A stretch of DNA of 64,000 nt from Pseudomonas sp. GR 6-02 (GCF_001655615.1 NZ_CP011567.1:6296001-6360000), one strand, 5' to 3'. Shown: positions 24,676 through 34,159, numbered from the stretch's first letter. Translations and numbers: made by a program. Notes: generated by a model from the letters alone, not told the origin.

Positions 24676-25692
24676 TTACGCCCGCAGTCGCAGGCGTTGC
24701 AGCAAAGACGAAGTGGCGCCCAGGGCGTCACGCAATTGGGCGGCGGTGATGGTGCGCTTGGCCGCATCGAAAGCCAGCGCCGTTCGCAGGGCTGGCCAGC
24801 AGTGTTTGGGTAGATTCCGAGGTGCGTGCAGCTCGCGGTCGAGGCGCCCGTCGCGGGCTTCCGTCGACGGCAAGCGGCGGAACGGGTGTTTGCCGCCCGC
24901 CAATTCATAGAGCACGCAGGCCACGCCGTACACGTCCGCGCTGGCCGAGAGTGGCTGGCCTTCAAGCAGTTCGGGGGCGGCGTAGCCGGGGGTCCAGGCG
25001 TTGAAGCGGTCGCGGCTCAGGTGCGGCAGGCCGGGCAAGATGCCCTCTTCGGCCTGGCCGAGGCCGTAGTCGAACAGACGCACGCCCTCTTCGCTGAGCA
25101 TCACGTTGCTCGGTTTCATGTCGCCGTGCAGCACGCCGCGGGCGTGGGTGTAGGCCAGCGCGTCGAGCAGCGGCAGCGCGATGTCGCGCAGCTCGAACCA
25201 CGGCAGGCCCAGGGGCCGCTCGCAGAGTAATTTGTCCAGGGTCAGCCCACGCATGAGTTCCATGGTGATGAAGGCACGCTGGCAGTCGGTGTCCACTTCA
25301 AAGGTGTGCAAACGCAGCACGTTGTCGTGGCGCAGTCGTCGGGTCAGGGTGAACTCGCTGTAGAGCAAGGCACTGGCGTCCGGCGATTCGGAAAATTCTT
25401 CGCTGAGGATTTTCAGCGCAATGTAAGGGTCGGGGTCGCCGAACTGTTCGCGCAGCAGATCCCGCGCACGGTAAACCGCGCCCATGCCACCGGCCCCCAG
25501 CAGACGCTCGATGCGGTAACGCCCCGCGAGCACGTCGGGCAGTTCACCGATGCTGGCCCGGGTCGGCGCCAGCGCGGGTTCGGCCTGATGCGGCTTTCCG
25601 TTTAGAGGCTTGGCGAACGCGAAGTAAGTCAGGTTATTGGCTTCTTCCTCGGTCACCAGCAAGTCGTCGATCGGTGGCATGAGTTCAGTCAT
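24676..25692 (-). CDS. stk1: T6SS-associated serine/threonine protein kinase Stk1
   Basis: This is a 338-residue soluble kinase. The gene order stp-stk at the end of a tssK-tssL-tssM run matches P. aeruginosa HSI-II, where Stk1 and Stp1 control the system by phosphorylation. The Gly loop is GAGGMGAVYRA (66-76), with the ATP lysine K94 in IALKIL and E113 as its partner. The catalytic loop reads HGDMKPSN (189-196), with Gly for the usual Arg, and the metal motif reads DYG (208-210) in place of DFG. The catalytic Asp residues are present, so activity is likely. It has no membrane segment. Its ATG overlaps the phosphatase stop. Confidence 0.9.
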   Translation of the reverse strand: MTELMPPIDDLLVTEEEANNLTYFAFAKPLNGKPHQAEPALAPTRASIGELPDVLAGRYRIERLLGAGGMGAVYRARDLLREQFGDPDPYIALKILSEEFSESPDASALLYSEFTLTRRLRHDNVLRLHTFEVDTDCQRAFITMELMRGLTLDKLLCERPLGLPWFELRDIALPLLDALAYTHARGVLHGDMKPSNVMLSEEGVRLFDYGLGQAEEGILPGLPHLSRDRFNAWTPGYAAPELLEGQPLSASADVYGVACVLYELAGGKHPFRRLPSTEARDGRLDRELHAPRNLPKHCWPALRTALAFDAAKRTITAAQLRDALGATSSLLQRLRLRA

Positions 25693-26417
25693 TGGCGGAT
25701 CACCACGGCAGTCAGGTTATCCCGGGCCGAGCCACGCAGAGCGCCGTCGAACAGACGCTCCAGCGCAACGTGCGGCGCGGTCAGGCTCAGGGCGTTGCCC
25801 AGGGCATCGCTGGTCAGCCCTTGATACAAACCGTCGCTGCACAACAGAAACGCATCGCCGGGATAGACCTCGAGTTCCAACACATCCAGCGTCAGTTGCT
25901 CGGCAGCGCCGACCGCACGGGTCAGCGCATGAGCGGCAGGATGCGCGCGAGCGTCTTCGACGCTCATGTTCTGTTCGTCGATCAGTTGTTGTTGCAGCGA
26001 ATGGTCCTTGGACAGCTGATACAAACGCTGGCCGCGCCACAGGTAGCAGCGGCTGTCGCCGGCCCAGATGCAGGCCGCGCGATTACCTTCCACCAGCAGC
26101 GCCACCACGGTGCTGCCCATGATGCTGTCGTGACGGCCGGCGGTGACGGTCAACTCCTGACCCAAGCGGCGGTTGAGCCAGTGCAAGCACTGGCGAATGC
26201 CTTTGAGTCGTTCGTCGAAGTCGTCCTGCACCGGCAATTCCGCCAGGCTGGCGACGATCAATTGGCTGGCGATGTCGCCACCCTGATGACCGCCCATGCC
26301 GTCCGCGACCACCCACAGCCCCTGCTGTGGACAGTCGAGAAAGGCATCTTCGTTGCGCGCCCGAACCTTGCCCGGATCGGTACGCGCAGCGCTGCGCCAG
26401 GGGCTGGCAACCAGCAT
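25689..26417 (-). CDS. stp1: T6SS-associated PP2C-type phosphatase Stp1
   Basis: Stp1 (242 residues) is a metal-dependent Ser/Thr phosphatase that would reverse the neighbouring kinase. PP2C motifs are all visible: VRARNEDAFL (metal Asp), VVADGMGGHQGG, IMGSTVVALL, IWAGDSRCYL, LLCSDGLYQGL and SARDNLTAVVI. The length is that of a bare catalytic domain. The start overlaps the tssM stop by one base (TGATG) and its end overlaps the kinase start by four, so all three are coupled. Confidence 0.93.
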   Translation of the reverse strand: MLVASPWRSAARTDPGKVRARNEDAFLDCPQQGLWVVADGMGGHQGGDIASQLIVASLAELPVQDDFDERLKGIRQCLHWLNRRLGQELTVTAGRHDSIMGSTVVALLVEGNRAACIWAGDSRCYLWRGQRLYQLSKDHSLQQQLIDEQNMSVEDARAHPAAHALTRAVGAAEQLTLDVLELEVYPGDAFLLCSDGLYQGLTSDALGNALSLTAPHVALERLFDGALRGSARDNLTAVVIRQ

Positions 26418-29400
26418 CAGAGCTGCACCGGCATACGGAAGGTGCGCAGCACGCCCATGTCGAACGGGTTCGGTGTGCGTTGGCTCGACAGCAAGTAGTT
26501 GGCGCGCAGGCCACCCACATCAGCCTTGAGCACCAGCACGTCGCGACCGGTCAGGTACTCGGTCTGCATCAGGTCGAACAGACGGAACAACGACCATGGG
26601 CCGGTGTTCTTCTCGATGCCGATCGGGCGGCCAGCCATTTTGTCGAGAACCAGGCTGGTGCGACCGTCTTCGGCATCGGTCGGCCATTTGAACGACACCG
26701 GCACGATCGGGCCGTGGCGGTATTCGATGGTCTTGTCGCCAAACTTGAACTCGGAACGGCTGACCGCCGGGTCGAGGGTGTACGGCTCCAGTTTGAACTG
26801 CACTTGCGGCTCGGCCGGGTTGATGGCGAAGAAGCTCTGGCGGATCACTTGTGCCGCGGCCATCTGGTCGAGGTAGACCTTGGAGATCGGCATGCTGTGA
26901 CCGTCAATGCTGCGCAGGCGGTAGTTGCCTGGGTCGCCACTGACGAATGGACGCATGTAGGTATCAAAGAACCGATCGGCGATGCCCTGGGCCTTGAAGA
27001 ACTCGCGGAAATCGCTGATCGCGACGTCGCTGGTGCTGTGGGCGCTGAACGGGTAACGCTTGTTGATCGCCTTGCCGTAGAAGCTGTACAGCTCGCTCTG
27101 ATAACGCTGGTTCAGGTACTGATAAGAATCGTTGAGCACCAGACGCCAGGTGTCTTCGGCCAGCACGTTGAACCACACGCTGACAGGGCGCGGCAGACGG
27201 TTCGACGCATTGCGCAGGGTGCTCAGCGCATCACGCTGGCCGCTCATGCGGGTCTTGGCCATTTCGAACGCGGCCTGCTCCGGTGAACTGGCGCGGGCCA
27301 GGCTCGCCATTTGCATTTGCAGGTCGTTGAGTGCTTGCAGGGCCGGAGTCAAATCAGCGGCCGGGCCGTTATTGTCATCCAGCAAGCGGTGCAGCGGTTC
27401 GAAGCGACGTTGCAGGGATTTCTTCGCGGTGTCCGGCAGGTTTTTGGTCGCGGCCATGTCAGACGCCGCGTCCGCTGCGGCCGACGCCAGTTTGCCCAAC
27501 TTGCCGAGCTTGCCCTTCTGCTCGCCCAGTTTCGCGGCGGCATCGGCGGCTTCATCAACCGGTTCGGCTTCCGCCGGGAAACGGGTGTTCTCGCGCACTT
27601 CCACCAGCAGTTGCAGCACCGGGGAATTGGCCGACGTCAGGCCCGCCAGTTGCTCGGCACCCTCACTGAAATCGCTGATCGCGGGCAGAGCCACCTGGCC
27701 GACCGCTTCGCTCCAGAAGTTGGCGTAGTCGCGGAAGTACAGCTGCTCCAGCTCGACCATCAGGCGACGCAAGTCCATGCCGCTGATGCCCGAGCCTTCG
27801 CCCAGCACCCAGTTATCACGCAGGATATCGGTGACCAGCGCAGCGCCCTGGACCGAGAAATACTGCTGATAGCCTTGCTGGGTGTAGAACCCCGGAATCA
27901 CGTAATCGGTGCCGACAAACAACGAACCCTGCGGGCCGATGTGTTGGCTCAGGCGGTATTCCGGCAGGCTGCGAGCCTGCTCGCGCAGCATCCGGTAAAC
28001 CACGTTGGCCAGCGACTCGCTGCGCAGCACCTGACGCGCCTGCGCCACCAGTTGTTCGTTGAGCGGGTAGATAAACGGCTGTTTGAGCAAACGCTCGAAG
28101 TGGGTGTTCAAACCGTTCTGCACCGCGGTGTTGCCGGCGTAACGCTGGGACCATTCGGTAGCGACCCAATCCTTGAGCCATGCCGCATCGCGGCGATCTT
28201 TCATGTTCAGCATCAGGTATGCGCGCAGGCTGTTGAGCAGGCGTTCGCGGTCCTTCATGTTGGCGCGGATCTGCCCTTCCAGCAGCGTCGCAACCCGTGG
28301 CAGCAGTTGCGCTTCGAGCTCACGCTCGTAGGCGCTCTTGACCACCGGATTGGCGTCTTCGCCCTGGTACAGGCCACCACGTTCGTGGTACGACACGTCA
28401 CCTTTGTTCGGGAACACTTGTGTCGCCGCGTAGCTGGTGTCGAGGGTCTTGAGCACCGCCATGGAATCATCGCGCGCAGTCAGGGCCGAGCGTTGCTGGT
28501 TCCAGGTTTGTGCCAGGGAACGCAGGTTTTCCAGACGCTCATAGTTGGCCGAGAAGCCGCCCGCCCAGAGCATGCCGAACAGCGCCAATGCCGCCAGTGC
28601 GCCCACGTACAAGGCACGTTGACCCCAGTGGATGCGGCTGCGCTCGCGCTTGTCCAGACCGGCCAGGTCGGCCTCGGGGAAGATCACCCGGCTGAGCAAA
28701 TGGTGAATGAACCGCGAACGGCCGCTGCGCAGGGTTGGCAGCATGCCGGCGCTCATGCCCAGGTTGGCGCCGATACTGGCGGTGGTCTGGTCCATCTGTT
28801 GAGTCAGGTGCGGTGCGCTGGTCAGGTAGAAACCGCGCAACTGGCTGACACGCTGGTAGCGGTTGCCGGTGAACGCCAGGTCGACGAACAGGCACAGGCG
28901 CTCGCCGATCTGCCCCAGTTGATGCGGGAAGTCGAGGATGCGGCCACGGCGCTGGGTGTCGCGCTCCTGGTGCATGCGCATGATCACCTGGCTGTTGAGG
29001 CGACGCAGCAGCTCTTCGAACTCGGCGCGCAGCACGGCCACATCGGTGCCGCTCTGCTCTTTGCGGAAGCTGGTGCCGAGGACCTGATCGCTTTCTTCGC
29101 GGGTCAGTTGATCGAAGAACTCGTCGAAACCGAGCAGGCGATCGGCCTTGCTCAACACCAGATAAATCGGCACATCGACGTGCAGTTTTTGATGCACGTC
29201 TTGCAGGCGCGCACGCACCTGGCGGGCCAGGGTTTCGAGGTCCTGCTCGCTGCCGCCCAGCAGGGTTTCCACCGGAATGGTCACCAGCACGCCGTTCAAC
29301 GGGCGGTTGCGGCGACGCTTGCGCAGCAGGTCGAGCAAGGTGCTCCAGGCACTGCCATCGACTTCGGCATCCGGCTGGGTCAGGTAACGCCCGGCGGTGT

Positions 29401-29956
29401 CGATCAGCACGCCATGGTCGGCGAAGTACCAGTCGCAATGCCGCGTGCCGAGGGTGTCGCGGGTGAGTTTGCGGTCGATCTTGTTGATCGGAAACTCAAG
29501 GCCCGAGAAGTCCAGCAGGCTGGTCTTGCCGCTGCCCTGCGGGCCGATCAGCAAGTACCACGGCAAATCACTGCGCCAGCGTTCACTGCGGCCGCGATAC
29601 AGGCTCGACGTCTTCAGGGTTTTCAGGGCGTCCTTGAAACGCACCTTCAACTCTTTCTCTTCTTCGTCGATCAGCTCTTCACGGCGAATGCGGTCCTGGC
29701 CGTCTTCGGTGGCTTCCACAGCCTTTTTGCGCACACCGGCGCGCCAGCTGACGAAGACCATGGTCAGGCCCCAGATCAGGAACAGCACACTGATGGTCAG
29801 CAAACGGGAGGTCGAATCTTCCCAGAATTTGTAGTCATTGACCGCCAGCAGCGGCCCGACGAACCACACCAGCAGCGCAACGAACAGCACCAGCAACAGG
29901 GTCCATACCCAGGTCTGGCGCAGGAATGCGCCGACTTTCTTGAAAAACTTTTTCAT
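26417..29956 (-). CDS. tssM: T6SS membrane complex protein TssM (IcmF), HSI-II type
   Basis: TssM (1179 residues) is the large inner-membrane protein that links TssL to the outer-membrane lipoprotein TssJ. The start MKKFFKKVGAFLRQTW is chosen at 29956 because AGGGA lies ahead; an open extension to 30061 lacks a site. Two membrane helices follow (TWVWTLLLVLFVALLVWFVG; LLTISVLFLIWGLTMVFV). The cytoplasmic GTPase-like domain has Walker A LIGPQGSGKTSLLDFSG and DTAGRYL. A third helix (LYVGALAALALFGMLWAG) precedes the long periplasmic part with the C-terminal IcmF domains. The Walker motif is intact. Confidence 0.95.
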   Translation of the reverse strand: MKKFFKKVGAFLRQTWVWTLLLVLFVALLVWFVGPLLAVNDYKFWEDSTSRLLTISVLFLIWGLTMVFVSWRAGVRKKAVEATEDGQDRIRREELIDEEEKELKVRFKDALKTLKTSSLYRGRSERWRSDLPWYLLIGPQGSGKTSLLDFSGLEFPINKIDRKLTRDTLGTRHCDWYFADHGVLIDTAGRYLTQPDAEVDGSAWSTLLDLLRKRRRNRPLNGVLVTIPVETLLGGSEQDLETLARQVRARLQDVHQKLHVDVPIYLVLSKADRLLGFDEFFDQLTREESDQVLGTSFRKEQSGTDVAVLRAEFEELLRRLNSQVIMRMHQERDTQRRGRILDFPHQLGQIGERLCLFVDLAFTGNRYQRVSQLRGFYLTSAPHLTQQMDQTTASIGANLGMSAGMLPTLRSGRSRFIHHLLSRVIFPEADLAGLDKRERSRIHWGQRALYVGALAALALFGMLWAGGFSANYERLENLRSLAQTWNQQRSALTARDDSMAVLKTLDTSYAATQVFPNKGDVSYHERGGLYQGEDANPVVKSAYERELEAQLLPRVATLLEGQIRANMKDRERLLNSLRAYLMLNMKDRRDAAWLKDWVATEWSQRYAGNTAVQNGLNTHFERLLKQPFIYPLNEQLVAQARQVLRSESLANVVYRMLREQARSLPEYRLSQHIGPQGSLFVGTDYVIPGFYTQQGYQQYFSVQGAALVTDILRDNWVLGEGSGISGMDLRRLMVELEQLYFRDYANFWSEAVGQVALPAISDFSEGAEQLAGLTSANSPVLQLLVEVRENTRFPAEAEPVDEAADAAAKLGEQKGKLGKLGKLASAAADAASDMAATKNLPDTAKKSLQRRFEPLHRLLDDNNGPAADLTPALQALNDLQMQMASLARASSPEQAAFEMAKTRMSGQRDALSTLRNASNRLPRPVSVWFNVLAEDTWRLVLNDSYQYLNQRYQSELYSFYGKAINKRYPFSAHSTSDVAISDFREFFKAQGIADRFFDTYMRPFVSGDPGNYRLRSIDGHSMPISKVYLDQMAAAQVIRQSFFAINPAEPQVQFKLEPYTLDPAVSRSEFKFGDKTIEYRHGPIVPVSFKWPTDAEDGRTSLVLDKMAGRPIGIEKNTGPWSLFRLFDLMQTEYLTGRDVLVLKADVGGLRANYLLSSQRTPNPFDMGVLRTFRMPVQL

Positions 29957-29969
29957 CACACGTCCCTGT

Positions 29970-30845
29970 TTACGGCTTCGACTGCGGCTGAGCCGTGGCC
30001 GGATCAAGCTGCTGATAAGGTTGCAGAACGGTTTCGCGTTGTTCGCCCAGCACCCAGGCAAAGCCCGAATACATCACCACCAGGCACACCACGGTGAACA
30101 GCACCACCATCCACGCTGGCACGATGCGCACCAGGCTGCGACGCTGATCGTTCAAGCCTTCCCAATGCGGCGACAACTCGCGAGGCACGTCGCCGCGCAG
30201 TTGGCGAATCTGCCGATACAAAGCGTCGCGGATGCCTTCGAGTTCGAGCATGCCGCGGGCTTGCACGCGGTACTTGCCTTCGAAGCCGAGGGACAGGCAC
30301 AGGTACATCAGCTCCAGCATCGGCAGGTGCTTGACCGGGTTTTTCGACAGGCGATCCAGCAGTTGGAAGAACTTCTCGCCACCGAAGGTTTCGTTGTGGA
30401 AGCTGCTGAGCAGGCTCATCTGCGACCACTCGCTTTCGTTGCCCCACGGCGTGGTCACGACGGCTTCATCGACCACGGTGCAGAGCACGTAACGGGCGGC
30501 CATCACCTGGCTGCTCTCGGCGCCATTGTGCAGCGCCCGCACTTCAAACAGTTTCAGCCCGGCGGTCAGCCGCTCGTTGAGCGCGTACAGGTCTTCGCGG
30601 GTGTCGCTGTGTTTGAGCCGCACCACTTCCGACAGCAGCTCGGACGCCGCCGCCACCAGCGAATTGAGGCTGATGTTGAACGCTTCGGCCGGGCGCAGGC
30701 GCGCGGCATAGATCATCCGTTCTTCCAACTGTTCAAAACGCGGCGGTGCCGCGAAGTCAGTCAGCGGACTCGAGGCCGGGCCGTGGCCCTGGCGGTCGAG
30801 CAGGACGGTTTTGTCGTCCTGGGTGTGTTCCATGTCCTTGATCAT
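29970..30845 (-). CDS. tssL: T6SS membrane complex protein TssL (DotU), HSI-II type
   Basis: TssL (291 residues) is the C-tail-anchored inner-membrane partner of TssM and TssK. The DotU domain is clear: YALNERLTAGLKLFEVRALH, YVLCTVVDEAVVTTPWGNES and NETFGGEKFFQLLDRL. One C-terminal membrane helix (WMVVLFTVVCLVVMYSGFAW) anchors it. It has no OmpA-type peptidoglycan-binding tail, unlike the TssL of the second cluster. The gene ends 13 bases before tssM and begins 5 bases after tssK. Confidence 0.94.
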   Translation of the reverse strand: MIKDMEHTQDDKTVLLDRQGHGPASSPLTDFAAPPRFEQLEERMIYAARLRPAEAFNISLNSLVAAASELLSEVVRLKHSDTREDLYALNERLTAGLKLFEVRALHNGAESSQVMAARYVLCTVVDEAVVTTPWGNESEWSQMSLLSSFHNETFGGEKFFQLLDRLSKNPVKHLPMLELMYLCLSLGFEGKYRVQARGMLELEGIRDALYRQIRQLRGDVPRELSPHWEGLNDQRRSLVRIVPAWMVVLFTVVCLVVMYSGFAWVLGEQRETVLQPYQQLDPATAQPQSKP

Positions 30846-30850
30846 GTCGG

Positions 30851-32182
30851 TCAGTTCCTGATGGCCCAGAATTTCAGTTCAAGCTCGGCGAATTCGCCGG
30901 ACACGTGGAACGCGAAGCCGCCGGAGCGTTCGAGTTGCGCCAGGTCTTCGGAACTGAGTTCGAGGATGAAATAGGTTTTGTTGGAGTGGAACGCGATCTG
31001 CCGTGGGGCCACCGGCAACGGTTTGACCTTGATGCCCGGCAGGTGCAGGTTGACCAGTTGGCGGATGCGCTCCACCGGGCCGACCTTGAGGTGCGCCGGC
31101 AGGCGATGGCGCAGTTCTTCGGAGTCGCAGTTGGCACTGGCCGCGAGCACGAACGAAGCCGAGCCCAGCAGTTTGTGGTCGTGCAACGGCGACACGATGA
31201 TTCCGTACTGACGCGCTTGCAGAACCAGTTCGATGGCGTGCTGTTCGAGCACCATCGACAGCACCTGACGAATCGCTTCCATCAGTTTGCGGAAGCTCGC
31301 GCCCTGGTCGCTGTGCTGGTAACGGCTGTCCAGACGCGGGCGTTTGCTGTCGCTGGAAAACGTCGCCAGATCGCCGAGCATGGTCAGCAGCGTGCGGTAC
31401 AACTCTTCCGGGTGAACCTGTTCCAGGCCGAGGTAATGGCGCAGCAACAGTTCAGTGCGGTTGATCAGTTGCAGCATCATGAAGTCGCCGACTTCCGCGC
31501 CGCCGACCTTGCCGTTGGAGCGGATCCGGTCGGCGATGGTGTCGCCCCGGTGGCCTAGCATGCTGATCACTTCTTTGAGGCATGACAGCAGGTAGCTGGA
31601 CGAGTGCGCCTGAATGTAGGTCGGCACGAAATCCGGGTCGAGGCTGATCACGCCGTCAGGCGTGGTGTCGAGCACTTCGCAGATCTTCAGCTTCACGTAG
31701 GCCTGATCGCTCTGCTGCTCGCCGAGCAATAGCTTGAAGTCCGGACGGGCGCAACTGACCTGGCTGGCGGAGTCGTCGCCGGCGTTGGAGTCGGCCACTT
31801 CCGCTTCATACGCGGTGTAGCGCGCCAGCACGTCGGATTGCTCCGGGCGGCGGGCCTCGATGTGGTTACCCGTCACCAACGGCAGTGCCAGGTAGATCGG
31901 CGTATTGCCGGTGTTCGGCGGCACGTCCAGGGCCAACGGCTCGGTGTTGCCGCCCAGTTCGAACAGGCTGCCGTCGGGCAGAATCCCCGAGGCCTGGCTG
32001 ATCACCAGTTTGCCCATGTTGAGGAACTGCAAGTCGATTTCCAGGTTGAGGAAGCCCCAGGTGTAGCTGCCCAGCAACTGGGTGCGGGTCTTCATCTGGT
32101 GGTCGTAGTAACGATCGTTGTGCTGGAAGTGCTGCGGACGCAGCAGCATGCCTTCCTGCCAAATGACTTTATGGGCATTCAT
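30851..32182 (-). CDS. tssK: T6SS baseplate protein TssK, HSI-II type
   Basis: TssK (443 residues) joins the baseplate to the TssL-TssM membrane complex. The start MNAHKVIWQEGMLLRPQHFQ, followed by HNDRYYDHQ, is the family hallmark, and LPVAPRQIAFHSNKTYFILE is the conserved C-terminal stretch. Length is normal. It lies 2 bases after tssJ. The second TssK of the window (61894-63228) has the same design but clearly different sequence, so these are two separate systems, not a recent duplication. Confidence 0.95.
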   Translation of the reverse strand: MNAHKVIWQEGMLLRPQHFQHNDRYYDHQMKTRTQLLGSYTWGFLNLEIDLQFLNMGKLVISQASGILPDGSLFELGGNTEPLALDVPPNTGNTPIYLALPLVTGNHIEARRPEQSDVLARYTAYEAEVADSNAGDDSASQVSCARPDFKLLLGEQQSDQAYVKLKICEVLDTTPDGVISLDPDFVPTYIQAHSSSYLLSCLKEVISMLGHRGDTIADRIRSNGKVGGAEVGDFMMLQLINRTELLLRHYLGLEQVHPEELYRTLLTMLGDLATFSSDSKRPRLDSRYQHSDQGASFRKLMEAIRQVLSMVLEQHAIELVLQARQYGIIVSPLHDHKLLGSASFVLAASANCDSEELRHRLPAHLKVGPVERIRQLVNLHLPGIKVKPLPVAPRQIAFHSNKTYFILELSSEDLAQLERSGGFAFHVSGEFAELELKFWAIRN

Positions 32183-32184
32183 GT

Positions 32185-32694
32185 TCAGTCATCCGCCTTG
32201 GCGAGCGTTTCATGGGTGTTGCGGATGCCGGCCTGATCGAGGGTCAGATCAGCCGCGGTGACTTGCACCGGAGTGATTTGCACGGTGTAGCGCCACTTGG
32301 TTTCCGGCAGGTCGCGGTAGGCGGCGAGCACACCAACGTAACGGCTGCCCTCTTCCACACTGAGCTTGAGCTCGACGGTTTCGCCTGGGCGCAGTTCCAG
32401 TTCTTCGCTGGCCACCAGGTCCGGGGCCAGGGATTCCTTGGCGCGTTCGTAGAGGCTGAAGAAATCAGCGTTCTCGAAGGCCACCGGGTGCTTGAGCTCG
32501 AATAGGCGCACGACGATCGGCGACGGACGACCGTTGAGGTCCGGGTTCAATTGATCGCTGGCGGTCAGCTTCAGGTTGAGTTTGGTCACGGTGGAATACG
32601 GCGACAGCGACGAGCAACCGGCCAGCAGCACCAAAGCAGCGAACGCAGTCAGCATCTTGAAAAAAGCGGTGGAACAGCGAGACATGCGCATCAT
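32185..32694 (-). CDS. tssJ: T6SS outer-membrane lipoprotein TssJ, HSI-II type
   Basis: TssJ (169 residues) anchors the TssM periplasmic domain to the outer membrane. Its lipoprotein signal is MMRMSRCSTAFFKMLTAFAA, then LVLLAGCSSL, with lipobox LAGC. The mature domain has NPDLNGRPSPIVVRLFELKH and AFENADFFSLYERAKESL, the core of the TssJ beta-sandwich, and VGVLAAYRDLPETKWR. The ATG overlaps the fha stop as ATGA. Confidence 0.94.
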   Translation of the reverse strand: MMRMSRCSTAFFKMLTAFAALVLLAGCSSLSPYSTVTKLNLKLTASDQLNPDLNGRPSPIVVRLFELKHPVAFENADFFSLYERAKESLAPDLVASEELELRPGETVELKLSVEEGSRYVGVLAAYRDLPETKWRYTVQITPVQVTAADLTLDQAGIRNTHETLAKADD

Positions 32695-33887
32695 CCTTGG
32701 TGGTCGGTGTGAAGGGTGGAAATCAGGCGGATCTGTTCTTCGTAGGCCTGGGCGAAGTCGCGGGCCAGCAGGCGCTCGCTCCAGTCATCGTCCTGACGCA
32801 GGGCCTGGTGATAACGCCCATAAGCTCTCCAGCGACTGCCGGAGGTGGCGAGCAACGGCTTGTTGTCGCGCTCGAAACGCAGGGTCAGCTGTTGCGGCGA
32901 GAAGTGCTCAAGAGTGCCGCGAACAGCGGCGCGGCTGGCGGTCAGCAAGGCCACCTGATGCGCCTGCAAATCGCGGAACGCACGGGAGATCGCTTGCTCG
33001 GCCGGCAATTGACCCGGCTTGTTGCCCTGCAACAGAATGCCCAGCGCTTCACCGGCATCGACGGCGAATTTCAACGGGTTCTTTTGGCTGCCTTGTACGG
33101 TGGTCTGGGCTAGGCGCAGTTCGTTTTTCAGCTCGCTTCGGGTGCGCAGGCTCTGCTGCAAACCGCCGACGCTCTGCTTGAGCAGGCGTGCGGCGTTCAG
33201 GGCCAGGGCTTCGCGGGCATCGTGGTCGAGGCCTTTGAGGTCCACGCCCAACGCCGCACCGAAGTGCTCCCAGAAACCTTCGCTCTGACGCTCAACCGCT
33301 TTTGGCAGCGGGGCTGGCGCTGGTTCTGCCGGGGCGGCGATCAGCTCCGGCACCATCAGGCTTTCCATGTCGATGCGCGCGTAGTCGGCGCGCTGACGGG
33401 TGTCCTCGATCACCGTGCTCGGGGAAATCAGCTCCTCGATCTCCGAGTACACGCGTTCTTGCTGGTCGAGGGCATTGAGCGGGTCAAGGTCGAGGAACGC
33501 ATCGTCCGGGATGATGCTGCCCGCGGCCTGCGGACGGCCGACTTCGACGTCGAACGTCGCCGGGTCGCGCACCAGTCGCGCGCGAATCTCGAAGTCACCC
33601 AGCACATACACGCTGCCGTGTTCGATGCGCATCGGCTCGCCCTTGCGCAGGCGCGCGCCGCTTTCGCTGTCCTGAATCCCGTTGCTACTGGTATCGGTCA
33701 GGAAAAACGTGCCTTCGCGGTAGCTGATCACCGCGTGGTGGTTAGACAGATGACGCTTGCGGTCGGGGATGATCCAGTCGCAATCCTCGCCCCGGCCGAT
33801 CACGCCACCGGCCTGTTTGAAGGTCTTCTGGCACAAATCCGTGGGCACGAACTGCTTGGTGTTCAGCATTTCGAAAACCAGTTCCAT
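32691..33887 (-). CDS. fha2: FHA-domain T6SS scaffold protein Fha2 (TagH)
   Basis: This 398-residue protein starts MELVFEMLNTKQFVPTDLCQ; AGGAG lies 7 bases ahead of ATG 33887. The N-terminal forkhead-associated domain binds phosphothreonine: GGVIGRGEDCDWIIPDRKRH, then LSNHHAVISYREG and TDTSSNGI hold the conserved Arg, Ser and His and the SN pair. The C-terminal TagH domain (FWEHFGAALGVDLKGLDHDA, and FAQAYEEQIRLIS at the end) is typical. Together with the kinase-phosphatase pair it completes a phospho-switch for this system. Confidence 0.93.
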   Translation of the reverse strand: MELVFEMLNTKQFVPTDLCQKTFKQAGGVIGRGEDCDWIIPDRKRHLSNHHAVISYREGTFFLTDTSSNGIQDSESGARLRKGEPMRIEHGSVYVLGDFEIRARLVRDPATFDVEVGRPQAAGSIIPDDAFLDLDPLNALDQQERVYSEIEELISPSTVIEDTRQRADYARIDMESLMVPELIAAPAEPAPAPLPKAVERQSEGFWEHFGAALGVDLKGLDHDAREALALNAARLLKQSVGGLQQSLRTRSELKNELRLAQTTVQGSQKNPLKFAVDAGEALGILLQGNKPGQLPAEQAISRAFRDLQAHQVALLTASRAAVRGTLEHFSPQQLTLRFERDNKPLLATSGSRWRAYGRYHQALRQDDDWSERLLARDFAQAYEEQIRLISTLHTDHQG

Positions 33888-33904
33888 GATGATGCTCCTT
33901 GCGG

Positions 33905-34045
33905 TCACTTGCCGCGATTGACCGCCTGCGGATCACCCAATGGGCGATAGGTGTTGTCGTTGTATTTGTAATTGCCGCTACAGCCGCCGAGGCCGCATAG
34001 AACGACGAAGGTCAGCAGGACGGCTTGCCAGTGACGAACAGGCAT
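33905..34045 (-). CDS. 46-residue T6SS lipoprotein, HSI-II Orf between fha and sfa
   Basis: The short frame reads MPVRHWQAVLLTFVVLCGLG, then GCSGNYKYNDNTYRPLGDPQ and AVNRGK, ending in TGA at 33905. It has a lipoprotein signal with lipobox LGGC, so the mature chain would be only about 25 residues. A small gene lies at the same place (between fha2 and sfa2) in P. aeruginosa HSI-II, and I recall a closely similar product there. Its role is unknown. It would be missed by gene callers with a 60-residue limit. Ribosome site is weak. Confidence 0.75.
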   Translation of the reverse strand: MPVRHWQAVLLTFVVLCGLGGCSGNYKYNDNTYRPLGDPQAVNRGK

Positions 34046-34159
34046 CAGAGGGTCTCCAGAGGTAGACAAAGCACAAAGCGCCGACCCTTTCGGGTGGCGC
34101 TATCAGAAGCAGATGAGGTGGATTCGAGCGCTCCAGCCAGAGGCCTTGCGCATCGCCTT

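Noticed and set aside
27311..30097. 928-codon plus-strand open frame opposite tssM
   Set aside because: An antisense shadow of tssM; it has no known domain and the opposite strand encodes a full-length conserved protein with intact motifs.
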